Below are positions 18,655 to 29,415 of a DNA stretch of 32,000 nucleotides, in pieces (positions within the stretch are counted from its first letter, which is position 1; every line of letters starts with the position of its first letter). Where the stretch lies: NCBI GenBank assembly GCA_009760855.2, contig WPIO01000132.1, forward strand, positions 1,110,501 to 1,142,500, in the 5' to 3' direction. The DNA is from Cristatella mucedo (taxonomy: Eukaryota > Bryozoa > Phylactolaemata > Cristatellidae). The translations under genes were made by a program, and so were the position numbers. The notes beneath the pieces are model-generated. The model had not been told where the DNA came from, made no database searches, and worked only from the letters and a program-made list of their open reading frames with translations.

Positions 18655-18735
18655 TAGCTCAGTTAAGAGCTCGGCGTAGCTCAGTTTGTGTAGCTCAGTT
18701 TGTGTAGCTCAGTTTGCGAGTGCAATCCCCAGAGC
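18655..18735 (+). repeat. Tandem tRNA D-arm-like motif TAGCTCAGTT
   Basis: TAGCTCAGTT occurs four times: at 18655 and, with an exact 14-bp period (TAGCTCAGTTTGTG), at 18677, 18691 and 18705. It matches the D-arm/A-box of many tRNAs. A weak B-box-like GAGTGCAATCCCC follows at 18719. No full cloverleaf can be drawn, so it is not called a tRNA gene. Confidence 0.75.
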
Positions 18736-18877
18736 AGGCAGCAACCGAGTGGCAGAGCCTTCTACTGACGAGTTGCCCTAGGTCGGTCCAGGCACTTTTG
18801 TCGTCGATTGTGCTGTCTCTTGGCAGCTGCTAAGCGGCATGCGTGTGCCCGGCTGGACGGAGAATACTCCTCCCTAG

Positions 18878-19900
18878 ATGATAAAGCTTCTTGCCTCTGC
18901 CAGCGCAGCTGACCGGGGCAGGCTCGCGCGATCGCGCACTTTCATGTCTCGGTCGCGCTCATGTGGGCTCGCTGGGACGTTGACGACGGCAGCTGCTTTC
19001 GAGTGCCAGCAGTGCCTGAGTGCGGTCCGGTATCACGGAGCTGTCGAACAGCACCGTCGGCAGCGCTGGCAGTGCAGGATCGGCGCTCCACCGTCTCAGA
19101 GCTCGGCGATCGCCGCTTTCGCGTTGCTGCTGCTGCTCGCCGGCTCGCAGCCATCGAGACTCGGCTTTCGCGTCATCGTCGCCGTCGCGAGGGCAAGAGG
19201 CAGCCGAAGCCGACGATCGAGTCCGGAGCCACTCGCTCGACGACAGAAGCTCCGCCGACGGGCCACGCGCGGCACCTTGGATTCTCGAAGGCGCCGCTAC
19301 GGAGTGCCGACGTCTTGGGGTCTCGCTTTCAGCGCGGGCCATCGCGCTCCTGCCGTCTCCCGTCGCCACAGCCGCGGCGGCCGAGTCGCACCTGGCACAC
19401 ACTCGCGACCTGAAGGGCGTTGCGGGGCTACCTCCGCTGCTGCCGAGGTAGAAAAGCGCCTGGCGCACGATTACGTCGCGCATGGCGTCGTGGGCCTCGC
19501 GAAGAATCTCGTCGCAAGCAGCTCCGCTCTGCCTCGCTGCCCAGCGAAGGCTCCGGGTCGCCTCCTGAGAAGCCTTCGAAGTGGTCGAGGAGCGGCGGAG
19601 CTCCGGAGCGCCGCCGGCCAGCCTGGCGGCCGCTGGAGACGCCTCTGCGAACTGAGGCCGCTTGGCAGGGCCTTGCCGCTGCGAGGCTGCTGCTGCTGTC
19701 GGCGGCGGCGGCACGCATTCCCGATGCACCCGGGACTCTTTTGGGAATGACCCGAGCGGCCTGCTGCTGCAGCTGCTCATAGACGACGTTCGTCGGCTTT
19801 CGTCCACCTCTTGGTCGGAACGAACCTGCATGCAACAGGCGTCCTCTAAGCTTGACGATGCTGCTGTCGGGTTCGTTCGTTTGATGCGAAGAGGGTTATC
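18878..19900 (+). pseudogene. GC-rich coding-like region, frame-broken
   Basis: About 1 kb of high-GC sequence. Three + frames each contain a stretch that looks like real protein: 19020-19451 (Ser/Asp-rich, ELSNSTVGSAGSAGSAL, RVRSHSLDDRSSADG), 19449-19550 (EVEKRLAHDYVAHGVVGLAK), 19510-19600 (RSASLPSEGSGSPPEKPSKW) and 19690-19880 (DSFGNDPSGLLLQLLIDDVR). One + frame is open for 290 codons from 18878, and the minus strand is open for 318 codons (19915 down to 18959). Third-position GC is highest on the + strand. I recognise no family. It may be a decayed exon, a gene with sequencing indels or several small exons. Strand and product are uncertain. Confidence 0.35.
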
Positions 19901-19909
19901 TCGGCGCGA

Positions 19910-20075
19910 GCTCACCGGGTACGACCTACGTATAGGTTCGAGCTCCTTACGATCGAGGTCGTGGGTTCGAATCCTGCAAGTGGACGATCTTGTATTGCCA
20001 ACTGCAAGGGGGTGGTGATGCCCTTAAGGCTCATCTGCTGCCATACAAATGAAGCTGTGAAATCTGCTACTATTT
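19910..20075 (+). repeat. SINE D copy 5
   Basis: A + strand copy with a perfect B box GGGTTCGAATCC (19962-19974 region) in GAGGTCGTGGGTTCGAATCC, the body TGTATTGCCAACTGCAAGGGGG, and tail GCCATACAAATGAAGCTGTG. Confidence 0.88.
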
Positions 20076-21183
<1,108 letters not shown>

Positions 21184-21840
21184 AACTCCTTCACCAGTAT
21201 CCTCCAGACATTTCTCAAGCAGCGCAGACGCGTGTACATATTGCTCGCTAGTCAACCTTTCCCTACTCGGTTCTTGGTCTTTTTTCCGATAGCCAGCACA
21301 GTGGCAATCGATACGTTCGGACGAATTCGGGCCAAAACTAAAGGTCGTATTTCTGGTCCTGGGCACTGAAACACGGTCACTTTAACTTTGGCAATCGCTT
21401 TCCTTGAAAGCTACTGCTTTCTGAGAACCGAAAATGGAAAACGGATCTATAGCCCTGGTACGTACAGCGAGCAGTTATGCGTATTTCGCGGGCGCGAGAT
21501 CGCACGCTAGTACTTGCCTCACTGAGCGAAGAAGCCAGCGTAGAACTGACTTCGCTGTTCCTTGAACTGACCCCTTCATAGGTCGCTTCGGGAACGACGT
21601 GGACCGAAACAGATCATCTGTCCTCCGGGGCTGTCTCGCCCTGGCCGAATGCCGCCAGGCGACAGCATCGGTGCTAGAGCAACACAAATGGCACTGCTAA
21701 ATTATTAATACGGCTAATAGTTGCGACTGCACGTCGATCTTCGACCTCAGGTCCAGGAGTTGCCTTACATGCTCAGCGGTAGCTGTGTGAGAGCCTAAAA
21801 TAACGTCCCAGCTCTTAGCAAGTAAATATCTCTTGCCTCA
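21184..21840. other. Intergenic, nothing recognised
   Basis: About 650 bp with no repeat or coding match. Short overlapping frames only. Confidence 0.4.
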
Positions 21841-21849
21841 GTGTCGCCG

Positions 21850-22190
21850 GGTATGGATGCTAAGGTGCGATCCCTCATTGACGCTTCAAGCTTGCCTCCC
21901 ACACTCATTATGGTAGCTCGAGAAAATTGTATTTCAAAGCTCAAATACTCTGCCGGGTGGGGGCGTTGTATTTGGCAGCAAGATAACGACCCTGTGCGCA
22001 CTGCCAGGCCAGTGCAATACTTTCTGACAAATCCTCGTTTGATGCTGGTGCAGTGGCCCAGCCAATTGCCTAATTTGAACCCTGCAGAACGACTACGGAG
22101 CGATATCTGCTGGGGCGGTGTATTCGGCCTATACGCGTAGCCGACCTTTCCGGTAAAACTCGGGTTCCGTGGAATGTGCTACAGCAGGAG
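21850..22190 (+). mobile_element. Tc1/mariner transposase remnant, C-terminal DDE part
   Basis: The 99-codon frame at 21841-22140 contains WQQDNDPVRTARPVQYFLTN then VQWPSQLPNLNPAERL. These match the second catalytic Asp (QQDNDPKHT) and the catalytic Glu (WPSQSPDLNPIExLW) of Tc1-like DD34E transposases; the spacing fits. The first Asp region and terminal inverted repeats are not seen. Downstream PWNVLQQE resembles the WxxLPQE tail in another frame. It is a dead fragment. Confidence 0.88.
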
Positions 22191-22861
22191 AGACAATGGG
22201 CATGTGCGTATGTATGTGGGTGTTGCCTAATTTGCTCTTTTGGTGGAATGAGGCAGGCGGCTGAGTTGGTGTGATCGGCATGCACCAACAGGACCAACGT
22301 CTGCACTACTCTGGCTCAGCGTAATTCGCTACAGCAGACGAGACAATGCAGAAGGTGGCAGCCTCTTTACTCGGCCAGACAATGGAGGTCATGAAGAGTC
22401 GCGGTGGAACGAGGTCACACGAAGTGCAATACAAGCCGGCACCACAATTGCTTGTTTTTGGGCTGTGACACTATTTCGCGACTTTGGCTTTTAATCTGCC
22501 TAACCAGCAGGTGTCACATAACCGGCACTTTCCTAGCCGCTATAATTTAGGAACCGTGACTTCGGCCACCATAATCTGGCCGATCTAGCACGACGTCTTT
22601 TTATTGCCCCTGTCTTAAATTAAAGCCGCGATTGGCTGAAATAATAAATACCTAGCACTATCAACTGCGGTATATGTCAGCGTTTGGCTCCGCCGCCTCG
22701 TTAGGCTCTAGCATTAGCTACTATCGAGAATTTTAAGGATGGTCTCCTTGGACACTCTCGTAGTAGCTGTCTTGTCTTCATCACCAACACAGCAGCCAAC
22801 TGGGCTTCAATGTGTTTCCAGAAACCCTCGGCTTCTCTGATGCTCAAGTCATCATTTAATG
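22191..22861. other. Intergenic, imperfect 21-bp repeat only
   Basis: CTACAGCAGGAGAGACAATGG at 22179 recurs imperfectly at 22329 (CTACAGCAGACGAGACAATGC). It may be internal to the transposon remnant. Nothing else is recognised. Confidence 0.4.
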
Positions 22862-23028
22862 GCTCACAGGGTAAGGCGGTTGCTTTTCACGACCTCAGCC
22901 CCGAGGTCGTGGGTTCGAATCCTGCGGTGGGCGATCCTGTATCGCCACTGCAAGCGGTGGTGATAATCGTAAAGGCTCTTCTATCGCTATACAAAAAGAG
23001 GCTGCTAAATCAGCTAGCATTTTTTTAT
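22862..23028 (+). repeat. SINE D copy 6, best full-length copy
   Basis: A + strand copy running from GGCTCACAGGGTAAGGCGGTTGC through a perfect B box (GTGGGTTCGAATCCTGCGG, about 22910-22928), the body GTATCGCCACTGCAAGCGG, then AAAGGCTCTTCTATCGCTAT, ending AAATCAGCTAGCATTTTTTT. The head carries a tRNA-like acceptor/D-arm layout. Confidence 0.93.
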
Positions 23029-23129
23029 CATTCATGTTGTCGGTTGTCTCCACTTTCTGGAGACAGGCGAGTGCCTTTCAGCTCTATTTCAATAGATACC
23101 TGAAGCGATCTCAAACTAGAGCTATCTGT

Positions 23130-23790
23130 TGTTCTTATAAGCGATGCTGCTACGAAACCATCACTTTGTGCTCGAAATTTAGGCGTTGTCTTCGACAGCT
23201 GCCTAAATTTTGTAAGCTTTTTCAAGAAGACTGCTTCCACAGCTAGCAATCACGTTCGATCCCTCCCTACGACTAGGAACGGTGGCTTCCACTGTGGCTT
23301 GCACAAAATCTAACTAGCTCCTTAGTATTGTTCGGCTGGATTATTGTAGTTTCCTTTTGGCTCAGCAACCAAAAAAGCCACTAGGCCACTGGAACTTGAG
23401 ATGAAAATGGCTGCACGGCTAATTTACAAATCTCAGAGGTTTGACGATGTGTCTCCTTTGCTGGAAGAGCTTGGACAGCTGCCGGTTGATACACCGACAC
23501 AGAGCAAAGTTCTTACGCTGACCCACCCACAAGGCCAGCTACGGCTTCGCCTTCGTACCTAGCTGAACTGCTGCACCAGGCCCAGCCTCCTCGTGCCCTC
23601 AGGTCCTGTAAGCACAATAAATTAACCGTTTCATTCCTCCGCTTAAGACCGTTAGCAACAGATGCTTTTGCTCTGCAGGTCCTAGACTGCGGAACTCATT
23701 TCCACAGCTCTTATGCAATGACAACTACTCTCCTGCTGCAGACTACGGCATATCCTTTCCATATGCCCTGGGGCGATGCTTCCAGTGCTC
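23130..23790 (+). mobile_element. LINE family A reverse transcriptase fragment
   Basis: A + strand copy of the part between the NLGVVFD block and the C-terminus: ARNLGVVFDSCLN near 23172, then VRSLPTTRNGG, RLDYCSFLLAQQPKKP near 23330, LTHPQGQLRL and LRNSFPQLLC pieces. It crosses several frameshifts and stops. It is the same family as 26755-28040 but in opposite orientation and more decayed. Confidence 0.85.
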
Positions 23791-23861
23791 CGTCCTTGAG
23801 GGGATAACAGTCCATGCTGGAGTTTGACGGTGATAAATATTTGGCACAATACGTACGTGTA

Positions 23862-24185
23862 TTGCCGAATTCGCGGCGGGTGCGGCGCACGTGCGGACCG
23901 GCGGTTGCGGTGTAAGCGTGGACGCGCGACCACCACGGTGGCTACTTGCGGTCCGTCAACCGCGACCGCGTACGTACTGGCGGCCGGGCCGGGCCGCGGT
24001 ACGTACGGACCGGCGGCACGGTGCCGACTAACGGACCGGCGACCACGGGATGCGGTGAATGTGCGGACAGGCCGACGCCGCTGTGTACGTACGGACCGGC
24101 GGTCACGGCTCGTACGCGCGGAACCGCGGACCAGCGGTCGCGGCGTACACTGTACGTGCGAATCGGCGGCGGCGGCACGCGCACA
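23862..24185. repeat. CpG-dense degenerate minisatellite
   Basis: About 320 bp of loosely repeated units built on GTACGTACGGACCGGCGG and GCGGTCACGG, with units of roughly 25-30 bp. CG dinucleotides are extremely frequent. Three or more frames are open on both strands, as expected for stop-poor CG-rich repeats. Confidence 0.7.
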
Positions 24186-24331
24186 ACAGTTGCTGCGGAT
24201 TCATTGTCCGGACAGAACTCGACCGTTAACACATCGCTCGCGATAGCGCTAGACTTTTGCCGACTCATAATAAATACCGATAGAGGCCCGGGGCCACCTC
24301 GTTTGTGGCTTGTAATTGCAGAACCGATAAA

Positions 24332-24515
24332 ATAAAAAAATACTAGCTGATTTAGAAGCCTTATTTGTACTGCGGCAGGAGAGCCTTTACGGGCCATCGC
24401 TACCTCGTGCAGCGGCAATATATGGGATCGCTCACCGCAGGATTCGAACCCACGACCTCGAACCAGGGGTCCTAAAGAGCAACCACCTCACCTAGTGCGC
24501 CATCGCTGCTCGCCG
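24332..24515 (-). repeat. SINE D copy 7
   Basis: Minus strand, nearly complete, from AAAAAAATACTAGCTGATTTA (3' tail) to GCGCCATCGCTGCTCGCC (5' head). B-box complement GGATTCGAACCCACGAC at 24440-24456. Confidence 0.93.
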
Positions 24516-25214
24516 AACTGGCCAATGGCCAATCTCAAATACGCCGATAGTGGCAGAACACGGGATTGATGACGAGCACCTATAAACTTAAGAGGTAACT
24601 TGTCGATATCGATCGCATCGTATTCATATCGATAGCGCAGAGAAGTTTACTCGACGGCGACTGAGTGGTTACAGGCGTCCGCCTATCAGCCGCGGCGCAT
24701 AGCGGCTCTCTTCCAAAGCCCGGAGCACCCCCAGCTGTCTGACTCGAGGTCAAGGTCTCGTAACTCCTGCTTGGCACAATGTCGAGGGCACAGCTCCTGC
24801 TTGTTACACAACACGGGCTTGCGAACCGCTTAACCGTGGATTGTGACGTAATGAGTTCCTAGTTTTTCATAATTCAAGAGCGGTGAATAATTCACTCGGT
24901 AACGAGATTTCAATTTGATTTTCGTCTTTGTACAAAGTGTTTTCTCAATCCCACGCGCCTAAAATAAAGTTAAATTGCCCGCTATCCTCAAAAGCTTTGC
25001 TTTCGCAGTCAGGACAGTGATATTTTGAAATTCTCGGGTTCTGCTGTGCGGACGTCCGGGTCGCACATGCAGCATGCTGTCCAAATTAATGAGGATCAGG
25101 AGGACTGTTGAGTTGCATCCATAATACAAGTCTTAATGTTCAGATGCCTTAAACGAATATTTCTGTTGTATGCCATTGCTAAGTAAGGGAATAGTGCTCA
25201 GCCATATTTAACTG
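24516..25214. other. Intergenic, nothing recognised
   Basis: About 700 bp of lower-GC sequence with no repeat family or coding signal. Confidence 0.4.
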
Positions 25215-25277
25215 ACATAATGATAATAATAATGCACCTGATAAAGCGCCCTCCGAGAACTCAATCTTTTCCTAGGG
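25215..25277 (-). mobile_element. LINE family B tail fragment
   Basis: ATAATAATAATGCACCTGATAAAGCGCCCTCCGAGAACTCAATC then a break. Only the terminal 60 bp of family B is present. Confidence 0.8.
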
Positions 25278-25559
25278 CATCGAGAGGCTTCTTGCCGGTA
25301 AAGTTGGTTAAGTGTGCGGGGAATTTATCGAGACGTGAGCTAAACAGGCCTTTCTAAAGCGTCCTTTAAGATGTGCGAGGCCGACAAAGCATGCCTGGCA
25401 GTACGCCTGGCTCGGATCAAAGCAAGCAGCCCTAGGCATCTTACTTTATCTGTGAACACTGCAAGAGAACTCTTTTTGAACGTAAGGTGAGCAGTAGCTG
25501 CTCGCTGGGGAGAATATCTTGCAGAATATTATGGAACGCTGAAATATCCTTTTTTAATT

Positions 25560-26410
25560 TGTTTTTAGTCGAGGAATATTTATGGACTTTTACAGGCGAT
25601 CAAAGAGAGCCATGACGTTTGCTGTCCTAATAATTTTCCAGAAACCGACTGACAGCTCAACGAACTATTTTTTCATGGTGGACCCATGCAAGCGTCGTAC
25701 TGGCGCCACCCATAATGGATCCGCTTTCATTTATCAATTGCCCCACAGTACGGCACCTGCCCTGAGCTCTCCGTCCTCCAGCTTTCAGAGAGGAATCGGC
25801 CATCTTCAGGAGCGAGCAGCAGGTCAGATGGCGAGGAGAATAGTGGAGGTCCAGATTACAATATCGCAGACGCGAGGTTAAGGAGAGAAAGACATGCTTC
25901 ATCGACCGGAAAGACCTCAATGATTGGATCAGAGACGTTTTTTTACCTAGCTCAATGCTAAGCTTCTGACATCCGGTCTCAAGGAGTGGTACTTGATGAC
26001 AGTGTGCGAGGGTCAAAGCTGGCTTATTCGACCGGGCACAAATGAAGAAGACTGTACAGTGCGACGGGTTCATCAAAAACTGAACCGGAGGGAGAAAGTG
26101 GCTTGAATAGTTTCTTTGCAGTGGCTCGTAGTTTTTTGGGAATTACGAGGCTAAAAACAGCTACGAACAGCTGGTTTGGGCTCTCGTAAAGAACTGTGCC
26201 AAAATGAGATGCGGAACGTCTCTCGAAGTTTGTATGCTTTTGTCACTCATCTTGACAAATTCAAGGAGAACGTGGGAGTTTACTCGCAGAGGCGAAGAGC
26301 GCGTTCACCAGGAAATACTGGACTTTGAACGTCGCTACCAAGGACAGTGGAGCAAAAATATAATAATAAGGGAATTTGTTTCAGTTCTTTGCGAAAGCTA
26401 TTTTCAGTGA
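25560..26410 (+). pseudogene. Broken copy of an unnamed dispersed mobile-element protein
   Basis: In order on the + strand, in shifting frames: NYFFMVDPCKRR with YQLPHSTAP (25660-25755), DLNDWIRDVFLPSSML (25910-25960), SFLGNYEAKNSYEQLVWALV (26131-26190), CGTSLEVCMLLSHLDKFKEN (26209-26265) and ERVHQEILDFERRYQGQW (26298-26353). I recognise these, in the same order, as the conserved blocks of a protein repeated many times in aphid, hydra and other invertebrate genomes (blocks like LNDLIRDL, FLGNYK, HLDFFPxNLG, GERFHQDIxxMEKRYQGxW). That family is treated as mobile-element-derived; I do not know an agreed name or function. Frameshifts and stops make this copy dead. Confidence 0.7.
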
Positions 26411-26754
26411 AGTTTAAAATCTAGAACATTTACCAATTTCTGAACCCGTTTGGTGGTTATTTTGGTAAGACCATGGTAAATGCATGTTATTACTACGATC
26501 CATTTGCTATTCTTTCCGCTTAAATGCGAACCGCTAGGTGCGAATTTGTTTTCAAGCCGGAAATGGGTTAATTAAGCCAATCCCTGTCCGTGTTACAAGA
26601 GCAAAGTTTGTAGAGAGTAATGACCTTTATCTATACTTCCGAGGTATGAGTAATGAATAAACAAGATGTATTACCCAGGGACAAATAGTGTGCAGCATTG
26701 TGAACTATTTCTGCAGTCATTATTAGGCTGATCTAGCACGCAGCCATTTTATTA
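26411..26754. other. Intergenic, nothing recognised
   Basis: AT-richer stretch between the broken mobile ORF and the family A LINE tail. No terminal inverted repeat was found by eye. Confidence 0.4.
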
Positions 26755-28040
26755 TATGCGCTGCAATGTATTGTATCTCTGTCTGTAACTCCACAAAGCC
26801 ATAAAGACTATGTAGGTATTACACAGGAGAGTTTTGTATAGCGAACTCACAGCCTAAGCGGCTTTCGGTAAGCATTCGGTAGCCAACTGACTTCGTCTCA
26901 CGCAACAAAGAAAAAGTGGGAAGCATAGCAGAGGCAGGAGAGCAGTTGAGGTAGTGAGTAGCATGGAAGTAGCAGCTCAGGACCGCTAAAAAGGATGAGC
27001 CATAGTCGGCAGCAGGAAATTAGTTGTCGTTGCGTAAGAATCGTGGAAGCGAGTTCCACAGTCTAGGACCTGCAGAGCTTCTGTCGCCAGTGGTCTTTAA
27101 GCGGAAGAATGGAACAGCTAATTTATTATCAACACAGGATCTGAGGGCACGAGGAGGCTGAAACTGGTGCAGTAGTTCAGCTAGGTACGAAGGAGCCAAA
27201 CCGTGGCGTGCCTTGTGGGTCAGTGGAAGAACTTTGCTCTGTATCCGTTGATCAACCGGCATCCGTCCTAGCTCTTTTAGCAAAGAAGACACGTGCTCAA
27301 ACCTCTGAGACTTTAAGAATAGCCTTGAAGCCATATTCATAGTCAACTGTAGTGGCTTAGTTGCTTTCTTTGGTAGCCAAGCCAAAAGGAAATTACAATA
27401 ATCAAGACGAGACAGAACTAAGGAGCAAGTTAAATTTTTTGAAAGCCACTGTGGAAGACAGCTCCTAATCTTAGATAGGGATCGGACGTGATGGCTAGCT
27501 TTTCAAATTTAGGCAGCTGTCGAAAACGACACCTAAATTTCGAGCACGTGGTGATGGTCGCACAACAGCATCACCTATTAGAAGAGCAAAGCCTTTTAAT
27601 CCAGCCACACGCTTAGGGTGTCCTGTGAGCAGCAGTTCGGTTTTATCGTCATTTAGTTTGGAGAAGTTTTCCGACACCCAGGATCGAATGTCGGCAAGGC
27701 AAGTGTTCAGCAAGTTGCTGCAGCATATTCCGACGGTTTGAATGACAAATACAACTGATTATCGTCAGCATGAAAGTGATATCCTATTCCATGGGCCTTA
27801 ATCACTTTTCCCAGTGGTTGAGTATAAATGGAGAACAGCAAGGGACCGATGACGGACCCTTGACGGTCTCCACAGGTACCCCTCCCGCCTCGTGTGTGAG
27901 ACCTGACCCCTACGCGACACGGATTGAACACGATCAGACAAGTACGATGTAAATCTCGCCTGTGCCTCGTCTGCCAGACCGATCGTTGTTCTCAATCGTT
28001 CAAGTAGAACATCATGATCAATGGTGCTGTCCGGTTACTG
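26755..28040 (-). mobile_element. LINE family A, longest copy, truncated and frameshifted
   Basis: A minus-strand non-LTR retrotransposon covering the second half of reverse transcriptase to the 3' end. In order from 28030 downward: [13 protein letters not shown] and [45 protein letters not shown] (the YADD catalytic box, here HADD); KLNDDKTELLLTGHPKR; ARNLGVVFDSCLNLKS; then a 121-codon frame (27385-27020) with LPVDQRIQSKVLPLTHKARH, GLAPSYLAELLHQFQPP and GPRLWNSLPRF. The 3' UTR runs to about 26760. The layout fits the CR1/L2-like group. The fingers and endonuclease parts are missing; the coding line changes frame at least twice. Confidence 0.92.
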
Positions 28041-28311
28041 CCTAAACCGTGCCAAGCACTGCGCCGATTTCTATGCACTTTAGAGCTGGAATTAGATATA
28101 AACCGGATTCCATGCCTTGATCAGTCAACCGACTAAGATCTCCATCTCGACAAATATATCTCCTTCTGGTAGTGAATGTTCGCTTGCTCTCGCGCGACCG
28201 TCCGTCTCTGCTTCTCGGACGTCTCGTCTGCGTACGATCTGTGCCTTTCTGACGGAAAGCATCCGCATCAAGTAATACCGCCATAGTGATGACTAGAGCC
28301 GAGTCTAAACG
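28041..28311. other. Unassigned DNA at 5' break of LINE A
   Basis: Sequence beyond the LINE A truncation. An 80-codon Arg-rich minus frame has no similarity. Confidence 0.35.
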
Positions 28312-28438
28312 ATATGTTTAATTCATTTGAAGAGCACCCTAAGAGGACTTGATCGCTGTCCAGGCTCTTCTCATATGCCGCAGGGCTCGAGATCACGACC
28401 ACGGTCATCAAACGCACTCACCTTGACCTCGGTCATTA
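28312..28438 (-). repeat. SINE C copy 3, diverged
   Basis: Minus strand. Tail TTAATTCATTTGAAGAGCACCC, hairpin region GGACTTGATCGCTGTCC, B-box complement GGGCTCGAGATCACGACC, head ACTCACCTTGACCTCGGTC. Older and more mutated than copies 1 and 2. Its head abuts the tail of LINE B at 28440. Confidence 0.75.
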
Positions 28439-28860
28439 ACAATAATAATAATAATAATGCACTTGATAAAGCGCCCTCAAAGAACTCAATCTCTTTCTAG
28501 GCGCTTTACATCTCCTGCAAAGGGAAATGCAATTGAATGGTGAGTAATATCATGCTTGATAAACAACATGAATAACATGGTTAGGGGTGGCATGCACAGG
28601 GTCAGCATGCAAATGTGGTTAGTGGCAGCATGCACAGTGTCAGCACGCATAAACACATCAAGGACGAATCACAGGGATCCACTAAATGCTGTCCTAAATA
28701 GGTGTGTTTTTAAGTTCTTTTTAAATGTGGTCAAATCAGGGGATGTTCTGACGCAAGTCGGGAGGGAGTTCCAGGCTTTGGGAGCATACGAACTAAATGC
28801 ACGGTCTCCAAAGGATTTGAGGCTTGCACGAGGTATTGGTAGACTGTTGGACGACGAACG
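28439..28860 (-). mobile_element. LINE family B 3' end
   Basis: Minus strand: AATAATAAT tail, stem AAAGCGCC...GGCGCTTT, the 3' UTR with GCATGCACAGGGTCAGCATGC and GCAGCATGCACAGTGTCAGC, then reverse transcriptase C-terminus (complement of CTTTGGGAGCATACGAACTAAATGC encodes FSSYAPKAW-type residues). It breaks off near 28860. Close to the copy at 11935. Confidence 0.88.
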
Positions 28861-29286
28861 ACTCCTTAACCCTGAGCCAAACCACGAGTCTTGCTTTTGT
28901 CTTTACTTCTGTCCTGCTTGAGTCCTGCTTCGGCTTTCCTTCTTGATGGAAGTTTACAGATTCAGATTTCCTTTTTACTTTCTCAACCCCTCAGAGTGGG
29001 GATGCGAATATTGTTATTGTCAGGGAGGTAGAAAATGATACCTCGCGGTACACCTCAGGTGAGTTTAAGCCTTCAGCGATCGCCTTTAGTGCTGGCCGCC
29101 TCATCATTTGACTCCTACATGGCGAGCTCGGCGTGGACGACTTGACCGGCCAAATATTCTGAAGCATTCCGCGAGAGTCCCTTTCTTTGGGATGAGCCAT
29201 TCTTTTCAGAGCAATAAAAAGGTGTGTCCTTGACGGCGCCTACGATTGAGGATTTTTTCAGTCTGATCGGAGTCTTCTAAAATCGG
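28861..29286. other. Intergenic, nothing recognised
   Basis: About 425 bp, no recognised feature. Confidence 0.4.
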
Positions 29287-29415
29287 TTGGCTGATTTAAC
29301 AGACTAATTTGTACAGCAGCTATCACCATGCTTGCAGTGGACTATAAAGAAGAACCCACTTCCAGACTCGAAACCCTCACCCGATCTCAATCGTGAAGAG
29401 CGAGCACGTTATTCT
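29287..29415 (-). repeat. SINE D copy 8, diverged
   Basis: Minus strand: GGCTGATTTAACAGACTAATTTGTA at the tail side, then AGCTATCACCATGCTTGCAGTGG, a mutated B-box complement (CAGACTCGAAACCCTCACC) and GTGAAGAGCGAGCACG. It lacks about 20 bp found in other copies (the AGAGCCTTTAC part). Confidence 0.78.

Noticed and set aside
22862-23028. tRNA gene
   Set aside because: B box and head are tRNA-like, but the same unit with a non-tRNA body recurs nine times, so it is a SINE.
23824-24418. Overlapping 129-158 codon frames on both strands
   Set aside because: They come from the CpG-rich degenerate minisatellite, which has few stop codons in any frame.
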